Part shown: positions 1-8,093 of the stretch, one piece after another
Position numbering within the stretch: position 1 is the stretch's first letter
How the letters are laid out: the number at the start of each line of letters is the position of its first letter
Assembly: GCA_009758405.1 (NCBI GenBank)
Contig: WSBC01000016.1
Coordinates: forward strand, 1-64,000
Origin: Methanobacteriota archaeon
GTDB taxonomy: Archaea; Thermoplasmatota; Thermoplasmata; Thermoplasmatales; ARK-15
Length of the DNA: 64,000 bases
Direction: 5' to 3'
Position numbers and translations under genes: made by a program
Notes under the pieces: generated by a model
Database searches by the model: none
The model's input: only the letters and a program-made list of their open reading frames with translations
What the model was told of the DNA's origin: nothing

Positions 1-43
1 GATACCAGTAAAGAGGTTCGAGTCAAGAGAGTACGGCTTTTGA
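1..43 (+). CDS. C-terminal end of an upstream gene (partial)
   Basis: The frame starting at base 2 is open from the window edge and stops at TGA 41-43, giving a 13-residue tail that ends REYGF. The stop lies 10 bases before the porA ATG, and the porA ribosome-binding site overlaps it, so this gene is probably the previous member of the oxidoreductase operon. In archaea that is often the gamma or delta (ferredoxin-like) subunit. The visible residues are too few to identify the product, so the name is inference from context only. Confidence 0.45.
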   Translation, partial: IPVKRFESREYGF

Positions 44-53
44 GGTGATTAAA

Positions 54-1295
54 ATGTGTGCAAGAACAGAATTAATTCCACCTGTTTCAAAAGAAAAACC
101 TGGTTACAAGGTGTGGAATGGAGCAAGGGCCATTGCAGAGGCAGTCAAGGTAGCGGATGTGGATGTTATTTCAGCATACCCAATTAGGCCTTACACTGGA
201 ATAATGAATGCATTGGCAAAGATGCTTGCGGACGGGGAGTTCAAGGCAGAGATAATTATAGCAGATTCTGAGCACAGCCAGTTCGAGATAGTAAAGCATG
301 CAAGTGCAACAGGGGCAAGAACCTTTGTGGGGAGCAGCGGTGTAGGGCTTCTATATGCCTTCGAGGCTGTCACCGCCACTGGCCTGGGATCTGTTCCTGT
401 TGTAGGTGTAATAGGAACAAGGGCACTTGACGACCCAGGCAATTTTGGAATGGAATGGACTGACATTATGACAACAAGGGACCTCGGCTGGTTGATTTCC
501 TGGCCAATGGATGTGCAGGAGGCAACAGATATGACAATAGTTGCCTACAGGGTTGCCGAGGATAAAAGTGTATTACAGCCACATTTCATTGCAGTGGATG
601 GAGCTGCAATCACCCATGTCTCTGCCCCTGTAATACCACCTGATAAAGAAACAGTGGCGGAATTCCTCCCGCCATATGACCCTCCCTATAGAATAGACCC
701 TGAGGAGGGAGCGGTAACAAAGGCAATGCACATAGCCCCATCGCTCATTGGAACAGAGCAAAGGAAGGTAATTGATTATTCATTCAAGAGATCCATGGAT
801 GTAATTGTAGAGGCATGGAATGACTTTAGTAAATACACTGGAAGAAAATATCCACCCTTTATAGAATCGAAGAACATGGAAGATGCAGAAATTGCACTTA
901 TAGGCATGGGTGCATATATGAAGGATGTGGAGTTTGTTGCAGAAAATTTAAGGAAAGAGGGCATAAAAATAGGCACAGTAAGGCTAAGGTATTTAAGACC
1001 CTTCCCTGCAGAGGAGCTTTCTAAAATACTTGAAGATGTTCAATCAGCTGGAGTAATAGAGTTTGCATTCTCCTATGGCTCACCCTACAGAACTGGGCCT
1101 CTTTACCATGAGCTGGCAACATCTCTTTACCATTTGGATAAAAGACCTAAATTGCTCGATTTTCTCTTCCTTGGCGGTAGGGAGCCAAGGACAGAACATT
1201 TCAAGAAGGCAGCTGAGAAATTGATCGATATTAAAAATGGCAATTTACCTGAAAAAAGGGCATACTGGCTTACGCTGAGGGGTGAAGACATATGA
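54..1295 (+). CDS. porA: 2-oxoacid (pyruvate):ferredoxin oxidoreductase, alpha subunit
   Basis: Alpha subunit of the thiamine-diphosphate enzyme that oxidatively decarboxylates pyruvate or a related 2-oxoacid to acyl-CoA and reduces ferredoxin in the cytoplasm. The protein of about 413 residues carries the alpha-subunit motif AYPIRPYTG near residue 41, a central pyrimidine-binding domain (DSEHSQFE...GARTFVGSSGVG) and a transketolase C-terminal-like domain (around 290-350). The track start is GTG at 45; ATG 54 is preferred because GAGGTGATT lies just before it. The stop overlaps porB as ATGA, so the two are translationally coupled. Substrate is not certain from sequence: pyruvate is most likely given the beta partner, but other 2-oxoacids are possible. 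Confidence 0.9.
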   Translation: MCARTELIPPVSKEKPGYKVWNGARAIAEAVKVADVDVISAYPIRPYTGIMNALAKMLADGEFKAEIIIADSEHSQFEIVKHASATGARTFVGSSGVGLLYAFEAVTATGLGSVPVVGVIGTRALDDPGNFGMEWTDIMTTRDLGWLISWPMDVQEATDMTIVAYRVAEDKSVLQPHFIAVDGAAITHVSAPVIPPDKETVAEFLPPYDPPYRIDPEEGAVTKAMHIAPSLIGTEQRKVIDYSFKRSMDVIVEAWNDFSKYTGRKYPPFIESKNMEDAEIALIGMGAYMKDVEFVAENLRKEGIKIGTVRLRYLRPFPAEELSKILEDVQSAGVIEFAFSYGSPYRTGPLYHELATSLYHLDKRPKLLDFLFLGGREPRTEHFKKAAEKLIDIKNGNLPEKRAYWLTLRGEDI

Positions 1296-2254
1296 GTCTT
1301 GAGGAATTCAGGAACATAAAAAAATTACCACCTGAGGATTATTATACAGCGGGTCACAGGACCTGTGCCGGCTGTGGCCCTGCCCTTGCATACAGGCTTG
1401 TTGCAAAGGCTGCAGGACCTAACACAATTCTAATAGGACCCACTGGCTGCATGTACGTTGCAAATGCTCACCAGTTCCTGACATCCCCCTATGCAGTCCC
1501 CTGGTACCATACACAGCTTGGTGGAGGTGGTGCAGCCGGTATAGGGACGGCTGCCGCACTTAGGGCTTTAATGGAAAAGAAAAAAAGGAAAAAAGAGGAA
1601 ATTAATGTGATAGTATTTGGAGGGGATGGTGCAATGGCTGACATTGGCCTTTCAGGTCTATCAATGGGATTGTCCTACGATTTCGAAAGGTTGCTCTATA
1701 TAGTATACGACAATGAAGCATATGCAAATACAGGAATTCAGGCATCGAGCACCACCCCTTGGGGTGCTACTACCACATTTACCCCCGAGGGAAGTGTGAA
1801 GAGGATAGGAAATGAGAGGTACAAGAAAAACATGGCACTCTTTGCCGCTTCACATCCGAACATAAAGTATGTGGCAACTGCGACACTTCATCCTCCCCTT
1901 GACCTCATGAACAAGGTGGTAAGGGCACTCAACTCAGGAGGACCTTCGCTGATTAACATACTTACTCCATGTCCAAAGGGTTGGTTCAGCGAGCCTTCGG
2001 ACACTGTTATTCTAAGCAGGCTTGCTGTTGAAACAGGCCTCTGGATTCTGTGGGAATATTCAGAAGGCAGATTCAAATTAAACTACAGGCCAAATCCAAG
2101 AAGGCATGTAAAGGAATATTTAAGGCTACAGGGTAGATTTTCACATCTTGATCCTGAGGACATTGAGAGAATAGAAAAAATGGTGGAAGAGGAATGGCCA
2201 TACTGGGAGGAATCTGATAAAATTGGGAAGATAATAATTCCATTTATTCATTAA
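1292..2254 (+). CDS. porB: 2-oxoacid (pyruvate):ferredoxin oxidoreductase, beta subunit
   Basis: Beta subunit, which binds thiamine diphosphate and a [4Fe-4S] cluster and works with PorA. The cluster cysteines are visible: the CAGC pair at residues 25 and 28, C53 in the GPTGC motif, and a fourth in TPCPKGW near residue 226. The TPP/Mg site is the GGDG motif (about 109-112) followed by YDNEAYANTG. The YDNEAYANTGIQ-SSTTPxGATTT pattern is typical of pyruvate-type PorB. Length (320) is normal. The ATG overlaps the porA stop by four bases. A run of T residues follows the stop and may end the transcript. Confidence 0.93.
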   Translation: MSLEEFRNIKKLPPEDYYTAGHRTCAGCGPALAYRLVAKAAGPNTILIGPTGCMYVANAHQFLTSPYAVPWYHTQLGGGGAAGIGTAAALRALMEKKKRKKEEINVIVFGGDGAMADIGLSGLSMGLSYDFERLLYIVYDNEAYANTGIQASSTTPWGATTTFTPEGSVKRIGNERYKKNMALFAASHPNIKYVATATLHPPLDLMNKVVRALNSGGPSLINILTPCPKGWFSEPSDTVILSRLAVETGLWILWEYSEGRFKLNYRPNPRRHVKEYLRLQGRFSHLDPEDIERIEKMVEEEWPYWEESDKIGKIIIPFIH

Positions 2255-2285
2255 TATTTTTTTAATTTTTTTAAAAAAATTAATA
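2255..2285 (+). terminator. T-rich probable terminator after porB
   Basis: Directly after the porB stop come two T tracts and an A tract with no strong hairpin. Archaeal intrinsic termination commonly uses such T-runs. No experimental support; the same AT-rich stretch could also hold the promoter of the next gene. Confidence 0.35.
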
Positions 2286-2309
2286 TGTGTTATGGATTGA
2301 ATTTATTTT

Positions 2310-3377
2310 ATGAAAGTTATTGCAGCCCTTTACCTTTCTGAATGTCCCGCAGTCCCAACATCCCACATTAAGGCTCTTGAAGGTAGAGAATTTGATAAGT
2401 CTGTAACAATTTATGTCACCCACGGATGCAATTTTAGATGCAAAACCTGTTACTTAAGTGCAGGAGATCCATTAAAAAATGAACTCTCTGTTGAAAACTA
2501 TGAAAAAATATTCAGAGAAATAAGGGATCTTGGCTTTCAAATTGTTTACATACTCGGCGGTGAACCATTGATCAGGAAAGATATATTTGAAATAATAAAA
2601 AGGGCCAAGGAAAACTCACTTTATGTTTCAATGAGCAGCAACGGATATTTCATTAACATGGATAATGCTGAAAGATTGAAAGATTCAGGCCTTGACCAAA
2701 TACAGATAAGCCTGGATTCTGCGGATGAAAGAATAAATGATATTATAAGAGGCCCCGGATCCTACAGGGGTGCAATCAAGGCTATTGAAAATTTAAAAAG
2801 GACAGGGATAAAAACCTCTTTAGCCTTTACAATAACCTCACTATATTCGAATGTGAGTGAAATGATGAAATTTGCAAATTCTTTGGGTATAAAGCTTTTA
2901 AATATAAGCGTTGTTCAACCCTTTGGAAGGGCATTGGAAAATAGAGTTTTACCTTCAATTGAACAGGTCACCAAGGCTATAAATGATATAAAGAATTCCG
3001 AATATGATGTAAGGCTAACATTTAACGGGTTCAGGTTTTATCTCGATCAAGAGGGATACAAGGAAGCAAGGGTTTATGCAAGGAGCGATTATGTTACATG
3101 TCCTGCAGGTGTTAACAGGTTTGTTATAGATTCAAATGGAGATGTTTATGGTTGTGAATTACTAATGTTTGATGAGTTTAAGGAAGGTAACATTAGGGAG
3201 AGAGGTATTTCTGAGATATGGAGGAATGGTTTTTTAATTTTTAGGGAGAGAAGATTGCCTAAGGAGTGTCAGGAATGTCCATACAAGGATTTATGTCAGG
3301 GTGGATGTCCTGCACGTGCATATCTTAATGGTGGTCTAGACAGAAGGGACATTTTATGTAAACAGGTTATTCAATAA
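2310..3377 (+). CDS. radical SAM/SPASM domain protein
   Basis: Radical S-adenosylmethionine enzyme of 355 residues. The cluster motif C-x3-C-x2-C is at residues 40, 44 and 47 (THGCNFRCKTC), the SAM-binding GGEP is at 83-86, and the C-terminal half has a full SPASM pattern (TCPAGVNRF, YGCELL, CQECPYKDLCQGGCPARAY, final C near 350) for auxiliary Fe-S clusters. Such enzymes modify peptides or cofactors (PqqE, MftC and heme d1/AhbC-like families), but the sequence does not say which. No small precursor-peptide gene was found beside it. The coding end is odd: the last few codons overlap a decayed photolyase fragment read in another frame, so the original C-terminus was probably lost by recombination just after the last SPASM cysteine. 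Confidence 0.88.
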   Translation: MKVIAALYLSECPAVPTSHIKALEGREFDKSVTIYVTHGCNFRCKTCYLSAGDPLKNELSVENYEKIFREIRDLGFQIVYILGGEPLIRKDIFEIIKRAKENSLYVSMSSNGYFINMDNAERLKDSGLDQIQISLDSADERINDIIRGPGSYRGAIKAIENLKRTGIKTSLAFTITSLYSNVSEMMKFANSLGIKLLNISVVQPFGRALENRVLPSIEQVTKAINDIKNSEYDVRLTFNGFRFYLDQEGYKEARVYARSDYVTCPAGVNRFVIDSNGDVYGCELLMFDEFKEGNIRERGISEIWRNGFLIFRERRLPKECQECPYKDLCQGGCPARAYLNGGLDRRDILCKQVIQ

Positions 3378-3786
3378 TAGATGCAGGTATGAGGGAGCTT
3401 AACAAAATAGGCTGGATTTCAAAAAGTATAAGGATGCTTACCTCTTATTTTCTTTTAAAACTACTCAGGATATATTGGGAGAAGAATATTTAGAGAAAGG
3501 CTCATTGATTATGATTTTATACTTAACATTGCTAACTGGCATAATTGCAGATACAGCCGGGTTGAGGAAGTTCAATATCTTAAAGCAGCAGAAGAAATAT
3601 GATATGAATGGTGAATATATTAGAAAATGTATAGAGGAACTAAGAAATTTACCTGACATTTTTATTCATGAGTCCTGGAAGATGGAAATGAAGGATATAG
3701 AAGGTTATTGTTTTGACTATCCCTTGTTTGTTATTGATGAAAATCTTGCAATCATAGAATTCAAAAAATCAATAAAAATGTTTTAA
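3362..3786 (+). pseudogene. decayed C-terminal fragment of a DNA photolyase/cryptochrome
   Basis: Read across three frames, this stretch matches the C-terminal FAD domain of class I photolyases. Frame one (from 3362) gives TGYSIIDAGMRELNKIGW and SIRMLTSYFLLKLLRIYW, matching the family's 'G-P-VDA-MR-L---GWMHNR-RM--ASFL-KDLL--W'. It stops at TAG 3491. Frame two continues as GEEYLEKG; a third frame (3501 on) gives LIDYDFILNIANW; frame two resumes with RKFNILKQQKKYD, GEYIRKCIEELRNLP and IHESWKM, then DYP and a natural-looking stop at 3786. At least three frameshifts and an in-frame stop make it non-functional. The N-terminal photolyase domain is absent. The 103-residue open frame at 3475-3786 is a remnant, not a gene. 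Confidence 0.88.
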
Positions 3787-3808
3787 AGCAAGGATTCAAT
3801 TTTGATTT

Positions 3809-4366
3809 ATGGAAATTGCATTTTCCGGAAGTAAGATAGTTTTGAAAAGGGGTGACATAACAGAAGAGTATTGTGATGCAATAGTCAATGCAGCAAACTC
3901 AAGCCTGATGGGTGGGGGTGGTGTGGACGGTGCAATACACAGGAAGGGTGGATTGGAGATAGATAATGAATGCATCAAAATAAGAAGGGAAAAATATCCA
4001 GATGGATTGCCTCCAGGGGAGGCAGTGATTACGAAGGGTGGAAAACTCAGGGCTAGATATGTGATACATACTGTAGGCCCTGTCTGGAGAGATGGAAAAC
4101 ATGGAGAAAAAGATATACTTAAAAGGTGTTATTTAAATTCCTTAAAATTGGCATTGGAAAATGGATTGGAATGCATTGCCTTTCCAGCAATAAGTACAGG
4201 GGCATACGGATATCCCGTAGATAAGGCAGCGGATGTAACATTCTCCGCAATAAAAGAATTCATTCAAAATAATCCTGGAAAAATCAAGGAAATAAGGTTG
4301 GTACTTTTTACAGACGAAATTTATAAAATTTTTAGGGAAAAAGCAAGGGAATTTTTTAAAGAATGA
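3809..4366 (+). CDS. macro-domain protein (ADP-ribose / O-acetyl-ADP-ribose binding)
   Basis: Macro-domain protein of 185 residues that binds ADP-ribose and probably hydrolyses O-acetyl-ADP-ribose or mono-ADP-ribose. Visible hallmarks are GDIT (residues 15-18), VNAANSS (26-32), the glycine-rich GGGGVDGAIH loop (35-44), VIHTVGPVW, and the second phosphate loop AISTGAYGYP. The domain fills the whole protein; there is no fusion. It starts at ATG 3809, close after the photolyase remnant, and ends back to back with the convergent permease gene without any spacer. Confidence 0.92.
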   Translation: MEIAFSGSKIVLKRGDITEEYCDAIVNAANSSLMGGGGVDGAIHRKGGLEIDNECIKIRREKYPDGLPPGEAVITKGGKLRARYVIHTVGPVWRDGKHGEKDILKRCYLNSLKLALENGLECIAFPAISTGAYGYPVDKAADVTFSAIKEFIQNNPGKIKEIRLVLFTDEIYKIFREKAREFFKE

Positions 4367-5218
4367 TTATTTATTGACAATGGCCACACCGCCTATTACA
4401 AGTATACCACCTATTATTGTAACAATGGTTATTGTTTCATGTATCAATATGTATGCGCTTAATATAGTAAATATTGGAGCGAGGTAATAGAAAACAGATG
4501 CAGTTGAGGGTGAAAGTATACTTACACCTTTGAAATTAAGATAGAAGGCTAAAAATGTTGCAAATGCCACAAGAAAAAAAAGTGAAAACCAATCAAAAAT
4601 ATTGAATTTATAGACAAGAATAGGAAATTTGAAAAAGAATGGAATAATAAAAAATGTACCTATTATGGAGGAAAGTGATGTAACATAAAGTACATTATAC
4701 TTCTCAAGAACGTTTTTAGATAATATTGTATAAATGCTCCATGAGATTGATGCAAGGGTTATAAGAATTATTGAAATAAGGCCTGTGATCGTTCTAATTT
4801 CCTCAAAAAATATTATAAAAATACCCAGGAATGAAATTATTATACCCAACATCTTTGAAACTCTAAATCTCTCGTTTAAAAAGACCATTGAAAGGAGATA
4901 AATAAAAATTGGCTCCGTTGATATAAATATTGATCCTAGGCCTGCAGAAACACCTTCCGCACCTGAATTGTAGAAAATTTGATATAATGCGACGCCAGTT
5001 AATCCCATCATCACAATTGTTATAAGATCTTTTCTTTCAATTTTTACCCTTATTAAAAATACTACTGGTACGAAGAAAATCAATGAAAAAATGAACCTTA
5101 CAGAGCCTAGGGTAAAGGGATCCATTACCCCAAGGAGTATTTTAATGGCAGTATATGCAACTCCCCAAATAAGCGCTACGGAGATCATGTAAATATATCC
5201 AAGATATTTCCTATCCAT
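4367..5218 (-). CDS. EamA/DMT-family membrane transporter
   Basis: Integral membrane protein of about 283 residues with some ten hydrophobic segments arranged as two EamA repeats, the drug/metabolite transporter pattern. The N-terminal repeat contains IWGVAYTAIKILL and the second repeat contains ISWSIYTILSKNVL, the usual 'W-s-y-t---k' signature of the family. Substrate unknown; metabolite or amino-acid export is typical. The track start is GTG 5224; ATG 5218 is preferred because GGTG sits a few bases upstream. The gene is single and divergent from the decarboxylase gene. Confidence 0.85.
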   Translation of the reverse strand: MDRKYLGYIYMISVALIWGVAYTAIKILLGVMDPFTLGSVRFIFSLIFFVPVVFLIRVKIERKDLITIVMMGLTGVALYQIFYNSGAEGVSAGLGSIFISTEPIFIYLLSMVFLNERFRVSKMLGIIISFLGIFIIFFEEIRTITGLISIILITLASISWSIYTILSKNVLEKYNVLYVTSLSSIIGTFFIIPFFFKFPILVYKFNIFDWFSLFFLVAFATFLAFYLNFKGVSILSPSTASVFYYLAPIFTILSAYILIHETITIVTIIGGILVIGGVAIVNK

Positions 5219-5369
5219 TAACACCGTGAATATAATGTGTTATAATATTTTTATCCTTGCAAGGTTAATAAAAAATTAAGATTATTCGATCTTAAAGTGA
5301 TGAGATGTTAGGAATATAAAATTCTTAAAAAAATTTCCATCAATCTTAATAAATTCTTGAAATTAAAAA

Positions 5370-5383
5370 CAATATTTAAATAC
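5370..5383 (+). promoter_or_regulatory. TATA box for the PLP-decarboxylase operon
   Basis: ATATTTAAATA lies about 28 bases before ATG 5405, the spacing expected between an archaeal TATA box and the transcription start. It supports a leaderless transcript that begins at or near ATG 5405, and argues against the upstream TTG at 5357. Confidence 0.5.
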
Positions 5384-5404
5384 AACATTTTCCATTATTT
5401 TATT

Positions 5405-6907
5405 ATGAAAAATAAATTTTTTTTAAAAATGGATAAATTGGATTTAAAAATTTTAAAATATTTAAAAGACAAAAAAGAAATTGACTTATCAAATTTTTCA
5501 AAGAAAACTGGTTTATCCAAAGAAAAGATCAAAAATAGATTTAAAAAAATTGAAGCGATTTATTCATTACATGAGATCAATGAATTTGATGTAGATCCTA
5601 CAAGTGGCAAACTATTTGCCTATGTTTATGAAACAGGCGAAAAGGATCTTAAGGATATTGCTATGGAGGCCTTTAATCTTTATGCAGAGAAAAATGTGCT
5701 AGATTTCACTGTTTTTAAGAGTGATATTTTATTTGAGAGGGAAATAGTAAACTTTGGCAAAAAATTGATGCATGGAAATGAGAATGTGGTTGGTACTGTT
5801 ACATATGGTGGAACTGAAAGCATATTTCTTGCTGTAAAGGCAGCAAGGGACAGATATAAAAAATTATATGGTAAAGATAAAGTTCCTGAGATAATTGCAC
5901 CCGTTACGATTCATCCAGCATTTTTAAAAGCAGCGGATTATATGGTATTGAATATAAAAAGGGTCCCTGTAAATGAAAATCTAAAGGCCAACATAGAATC
6001 TATTAAAGAATCTATTACTGATAAGACAGCTCTCATTGCAATTTCCGCGCCTAACTGGCCCTATGGTACAATTGATGATGTTAAGGATATCTCTGATATT
6101 GCCCTGGATAAGAACATACCTTTGCATGTGGATTCATGCGTTGGTGGATTTATACTCCCTTTTTTTGAAATGCTGGATGAAAAAGTTCCACCTTTTGATT
6201 TCAGGGTACCTGGTGTTTCTTCAATTTCACTCGATGTTCACAAATATGGTTATACTACAAAGGGTGCATCCATTGTCCTATTCTCATCCCCCGATTACAA
6301 AAAATTTTCAATATATGTTGATTCCACTTCTCCAGGTTATCTTTTTGTTAATCAGGCAGTACTTTCATCAAGATCTGTTGGCCCATTTGCTGCCGCATAT
6401 GCGACAATCAAATATCTTGGAATTGATGGTTATAAAAGGCTTGCAAAAAAGGTTTTGATTGCCAGAGACAGGATCTACAGTGGACTAAAAGAGCTTGGCT
6501 TTAGGAGCACTGGGCCTGTTGAAAGCAGCATTCTTTCCCTCTATAGTGATAAAGTGGATTTGCTTGGCTACGCGTATAATATGAAAAACAAGGGATGGCA
6601 TATCTCACTTCAAAAACCTGTTAAAGATTACAATATTCCTTTAAATATTCATTTGACCATAAGCCCAGTCCATTATAGGGTAGCACAGAGGTTTATTATT
6701 GATTCTAGGGAGTCCATCTCTATTCCATCAAAAATAAACATGCAGGAGATTAAGAATCTTATAGAGAATGGTGAGATGGGGAAGGTAGTGGAATATTTGG
6801 AGAATGGAAGCATAGATTCAGGAATAATACCTATTTTGCTTGAAAATCTACCCGAGGATATTGCATCAGATCTAGTGAAGGATATAGTCATAGGGTGGTT
6901 TAAATGA
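5405..6907 (+). CDS. PLP-dependent group II decarboxylase / S1P-lyase-like enzyme with N-terminal winged helix
   Basis: About 500 residues. The main part is a fold-type I PLP enzyme: TYGGTESIFLAVKAAR for phosphate binding, a VDSCVGGF aspartate for the pyridine nitrogen, and SLDVHKYGY with the Schiff-base lysine. It belongs with sphingosine-1-phosphate-lyase-like and MfnA/glutamate-decarboxylase-like proteins; the substrate cannot be read from sequence. The first 60 residues look like an Lrp/AsnC-type winged helix (LDLKILKYL...SKKTGLSKEKIKNRFKKIE), unusual for this family. Start: ATG 5405, set by the TATA box; ATG 5429 is also possible. The stop overlaps the next gene as ATGA, so enzyme and transporter are coupled. 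It may decarboxylate an amino acid whose product the MFS carrier moves. Confidence 0.85.
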   Translation: MKNKFFLKMDKLDLKILKYLKDKKEIDLSNFSKKTGLSKEKIKNRFKKIEAIYSLHEINEFDVDPTSGKLFAYVYETGEKDLKDIAMEAFNLYAEKNVLDFTVFKSDILFEREIVNFGKKLMHGNENVVGTVTYGGTESIFLAVKAARDRYKKLYGKDKVPEIIAPVTIHPAFLKAADYMVLNIKRVPVNENLKANIESIKESITDKTALIAISAPNWPYGTIDDVKDISDIALDKNIPLHVDSCVGGFILPFFEMLDEKVPPFDFRVPGVSSISLDVHKYGYTTKGASIVLFSSPDYKKFSIYVDSTSPGYLFVNQAVLSSRSVGPFAAAYATIKYLGIDGYKRLAKKVLIARDRIYSGLKELGFRSTGPVESSILSLYSDKVDLLGYAYNMKNKGWHISLQKPVKDYNIPLNIHLTISPVHYRVAQRFIIDSRESISIPSKINMQEIKNLIENGEMGKVVEYLENGSIDSGIIPILLENLPEDIASDLVKDIVIGWFK

Positions 6908-8082
6908 AAAGCACATCATTTAGCATTAAATTAGCAACCGCAGGTTTTATGCTCATCCTAATATCATCACAGGCTATATGGGTCACATTTTCTCCTGTGG
7001 TGACATATGTGGCAAGTGACCTCAATACTTCTGTAGAACTTGTTGGCCTTCTTGCTGTAACTTACCCTGTATTTTTCCTTATTTTAACAATACCCAGTGG
7101 TATACTCCTGGATAGAAACTTCAAGTTTTGGCTCTTATTCGGAGTTACAACCACATTTTTAGGTTCTGTAGTAAGATTTGCATTTACCAATTACTGGTGG
7201 TTCTTTTTTGCACAACTTTTGGGAGCAGTAGGTCAGCCATTCCTCCTCAATGGTATAGTTCCATTTTCATCACGGCTATTTGAAGAAAAAAAGAGTGCAT
7301 TAATAATCTCAATTTTAAGTTTTTCAATGTACCTTGGAACAATTATAGCACTAGGTACAGGAACTATTCTTTACTCTGCAGGTGGAATACAACTCCTGAT
7401 ATCCCTTCCTGCTGCTTTTGGGATATTGGGATTCATATTATTAGTCTTAGCCATTATGCAAGTAAATTTCGTAAAAAATGAGGAAAAACAAAGCAGTCTG
7501 AAGACCATGGGCAATATTTTAAAAAGAAGGGATCTTTGGTTGATTGCACTCATCCTGGGATTTGGTGTAGCTGTCTTTGATAACCTCTCTACTTGGCTAC
7601 AGCCTGCACTAAGGGACACTGGCTTAGAAAATATTGCCGGTGATGCTGTGGCAATCTCAATAATACTTGGTTTGATTGGCACTATCATTATTCCAAGATA
7701 CATAGCCAATAAGAATGCAAGGACAATGTACCTGAGGATTGTGACTATTCTTATAACAATATTCTTCATTACCCTAATAATGACTGTAAACAGCCTTTTT
7801 ATTTTCACATTCCTCGGAATAAGCGGACTTTTAATGATACCTGCATATCCAATAATTATGGACTGGATTTCGAGATTTAATAAAAAAGATGTCCATGGTA
7901 GTGCTACGGGTTTTGTGGGCCTGATAAGCAGAATTGTCTCAGTTTCTCTTACATTTAGTGCAATGTTTTTTATAGGAAGTTCAAGATTCTATTTTTCATT
8001 TCTAACTATTTCTTTGGTCTTAGCATTCATAATTTCATTGATGCTGCCAAAGGACAAAAAAATGGAGGATTTAATGAAATAA
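6904..8082 (+). CDS. MFS transporter
   Basis: Membrane protein of 392 residues with about twelve hydrophobic helices and the major-facilitator pattern: after helix 2 comes PSGILLDRNFKFW, a variant of the family's G-x-L-x-D-R motif. Its ATG overlaps the stop of the upstream PLP enzyme (ATGA), which suggests the two gene products act on one pathway, for example substrate/product exchange. No substrate-specific motif is recognisable. It converges on the aldehyde oxidoreductase gene with 11 bases between the stops. Confidence 0.88.
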   Translation: MKSTSFSIKLATAGFMLILISSQAIWVTFSPVVTYVASDLNTSVELVGLLAVTYPVFFLILTIPSGILLDRNFKFWLLFGVTTTFLGSVVRFAFTNYWWFFFAQLLGAVGQPFLLNGIVPFSSRLFEEKKSALIISILSFSMYLGTIIALGTGTILYSAGGIQLLISLPAAFGILGFILLVLAIMQVNFVKNEEKQSSLKTMGNILKRRDLWLIALILGFGVAVFDNLSTWLQPALRDTGLENIAGDAVAISIILGLIGTIIIPRYIANKNARTMYLRIVTILITIFFITLIMTVNSLFIFTFLGISGLLMIPAYPIIMDWISRFNKKDVHGSATGFVGLISRIVSVSLTFSAMFFIGSSRFYFSFLTISLVLAFIISLMLPKDKKMEDLMK

Positions 8083-8093
8083 AAATTTGAATT

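Noticed and set aside
3475-3786. Independent 103-residue gene after the radical SAM enzyme.
   Set aside because: Its sequence continues photolyase homology that starts in another frame upstream, so it is a pseudogene remnant.
6036-6458. 140-codon open frame on the plus strand inside the PLP enzyme.
   Set aside because: It is an out-of-frame shadow of the PLP gene, rich in Leu/Ile/Met/Pro with no family likeness.
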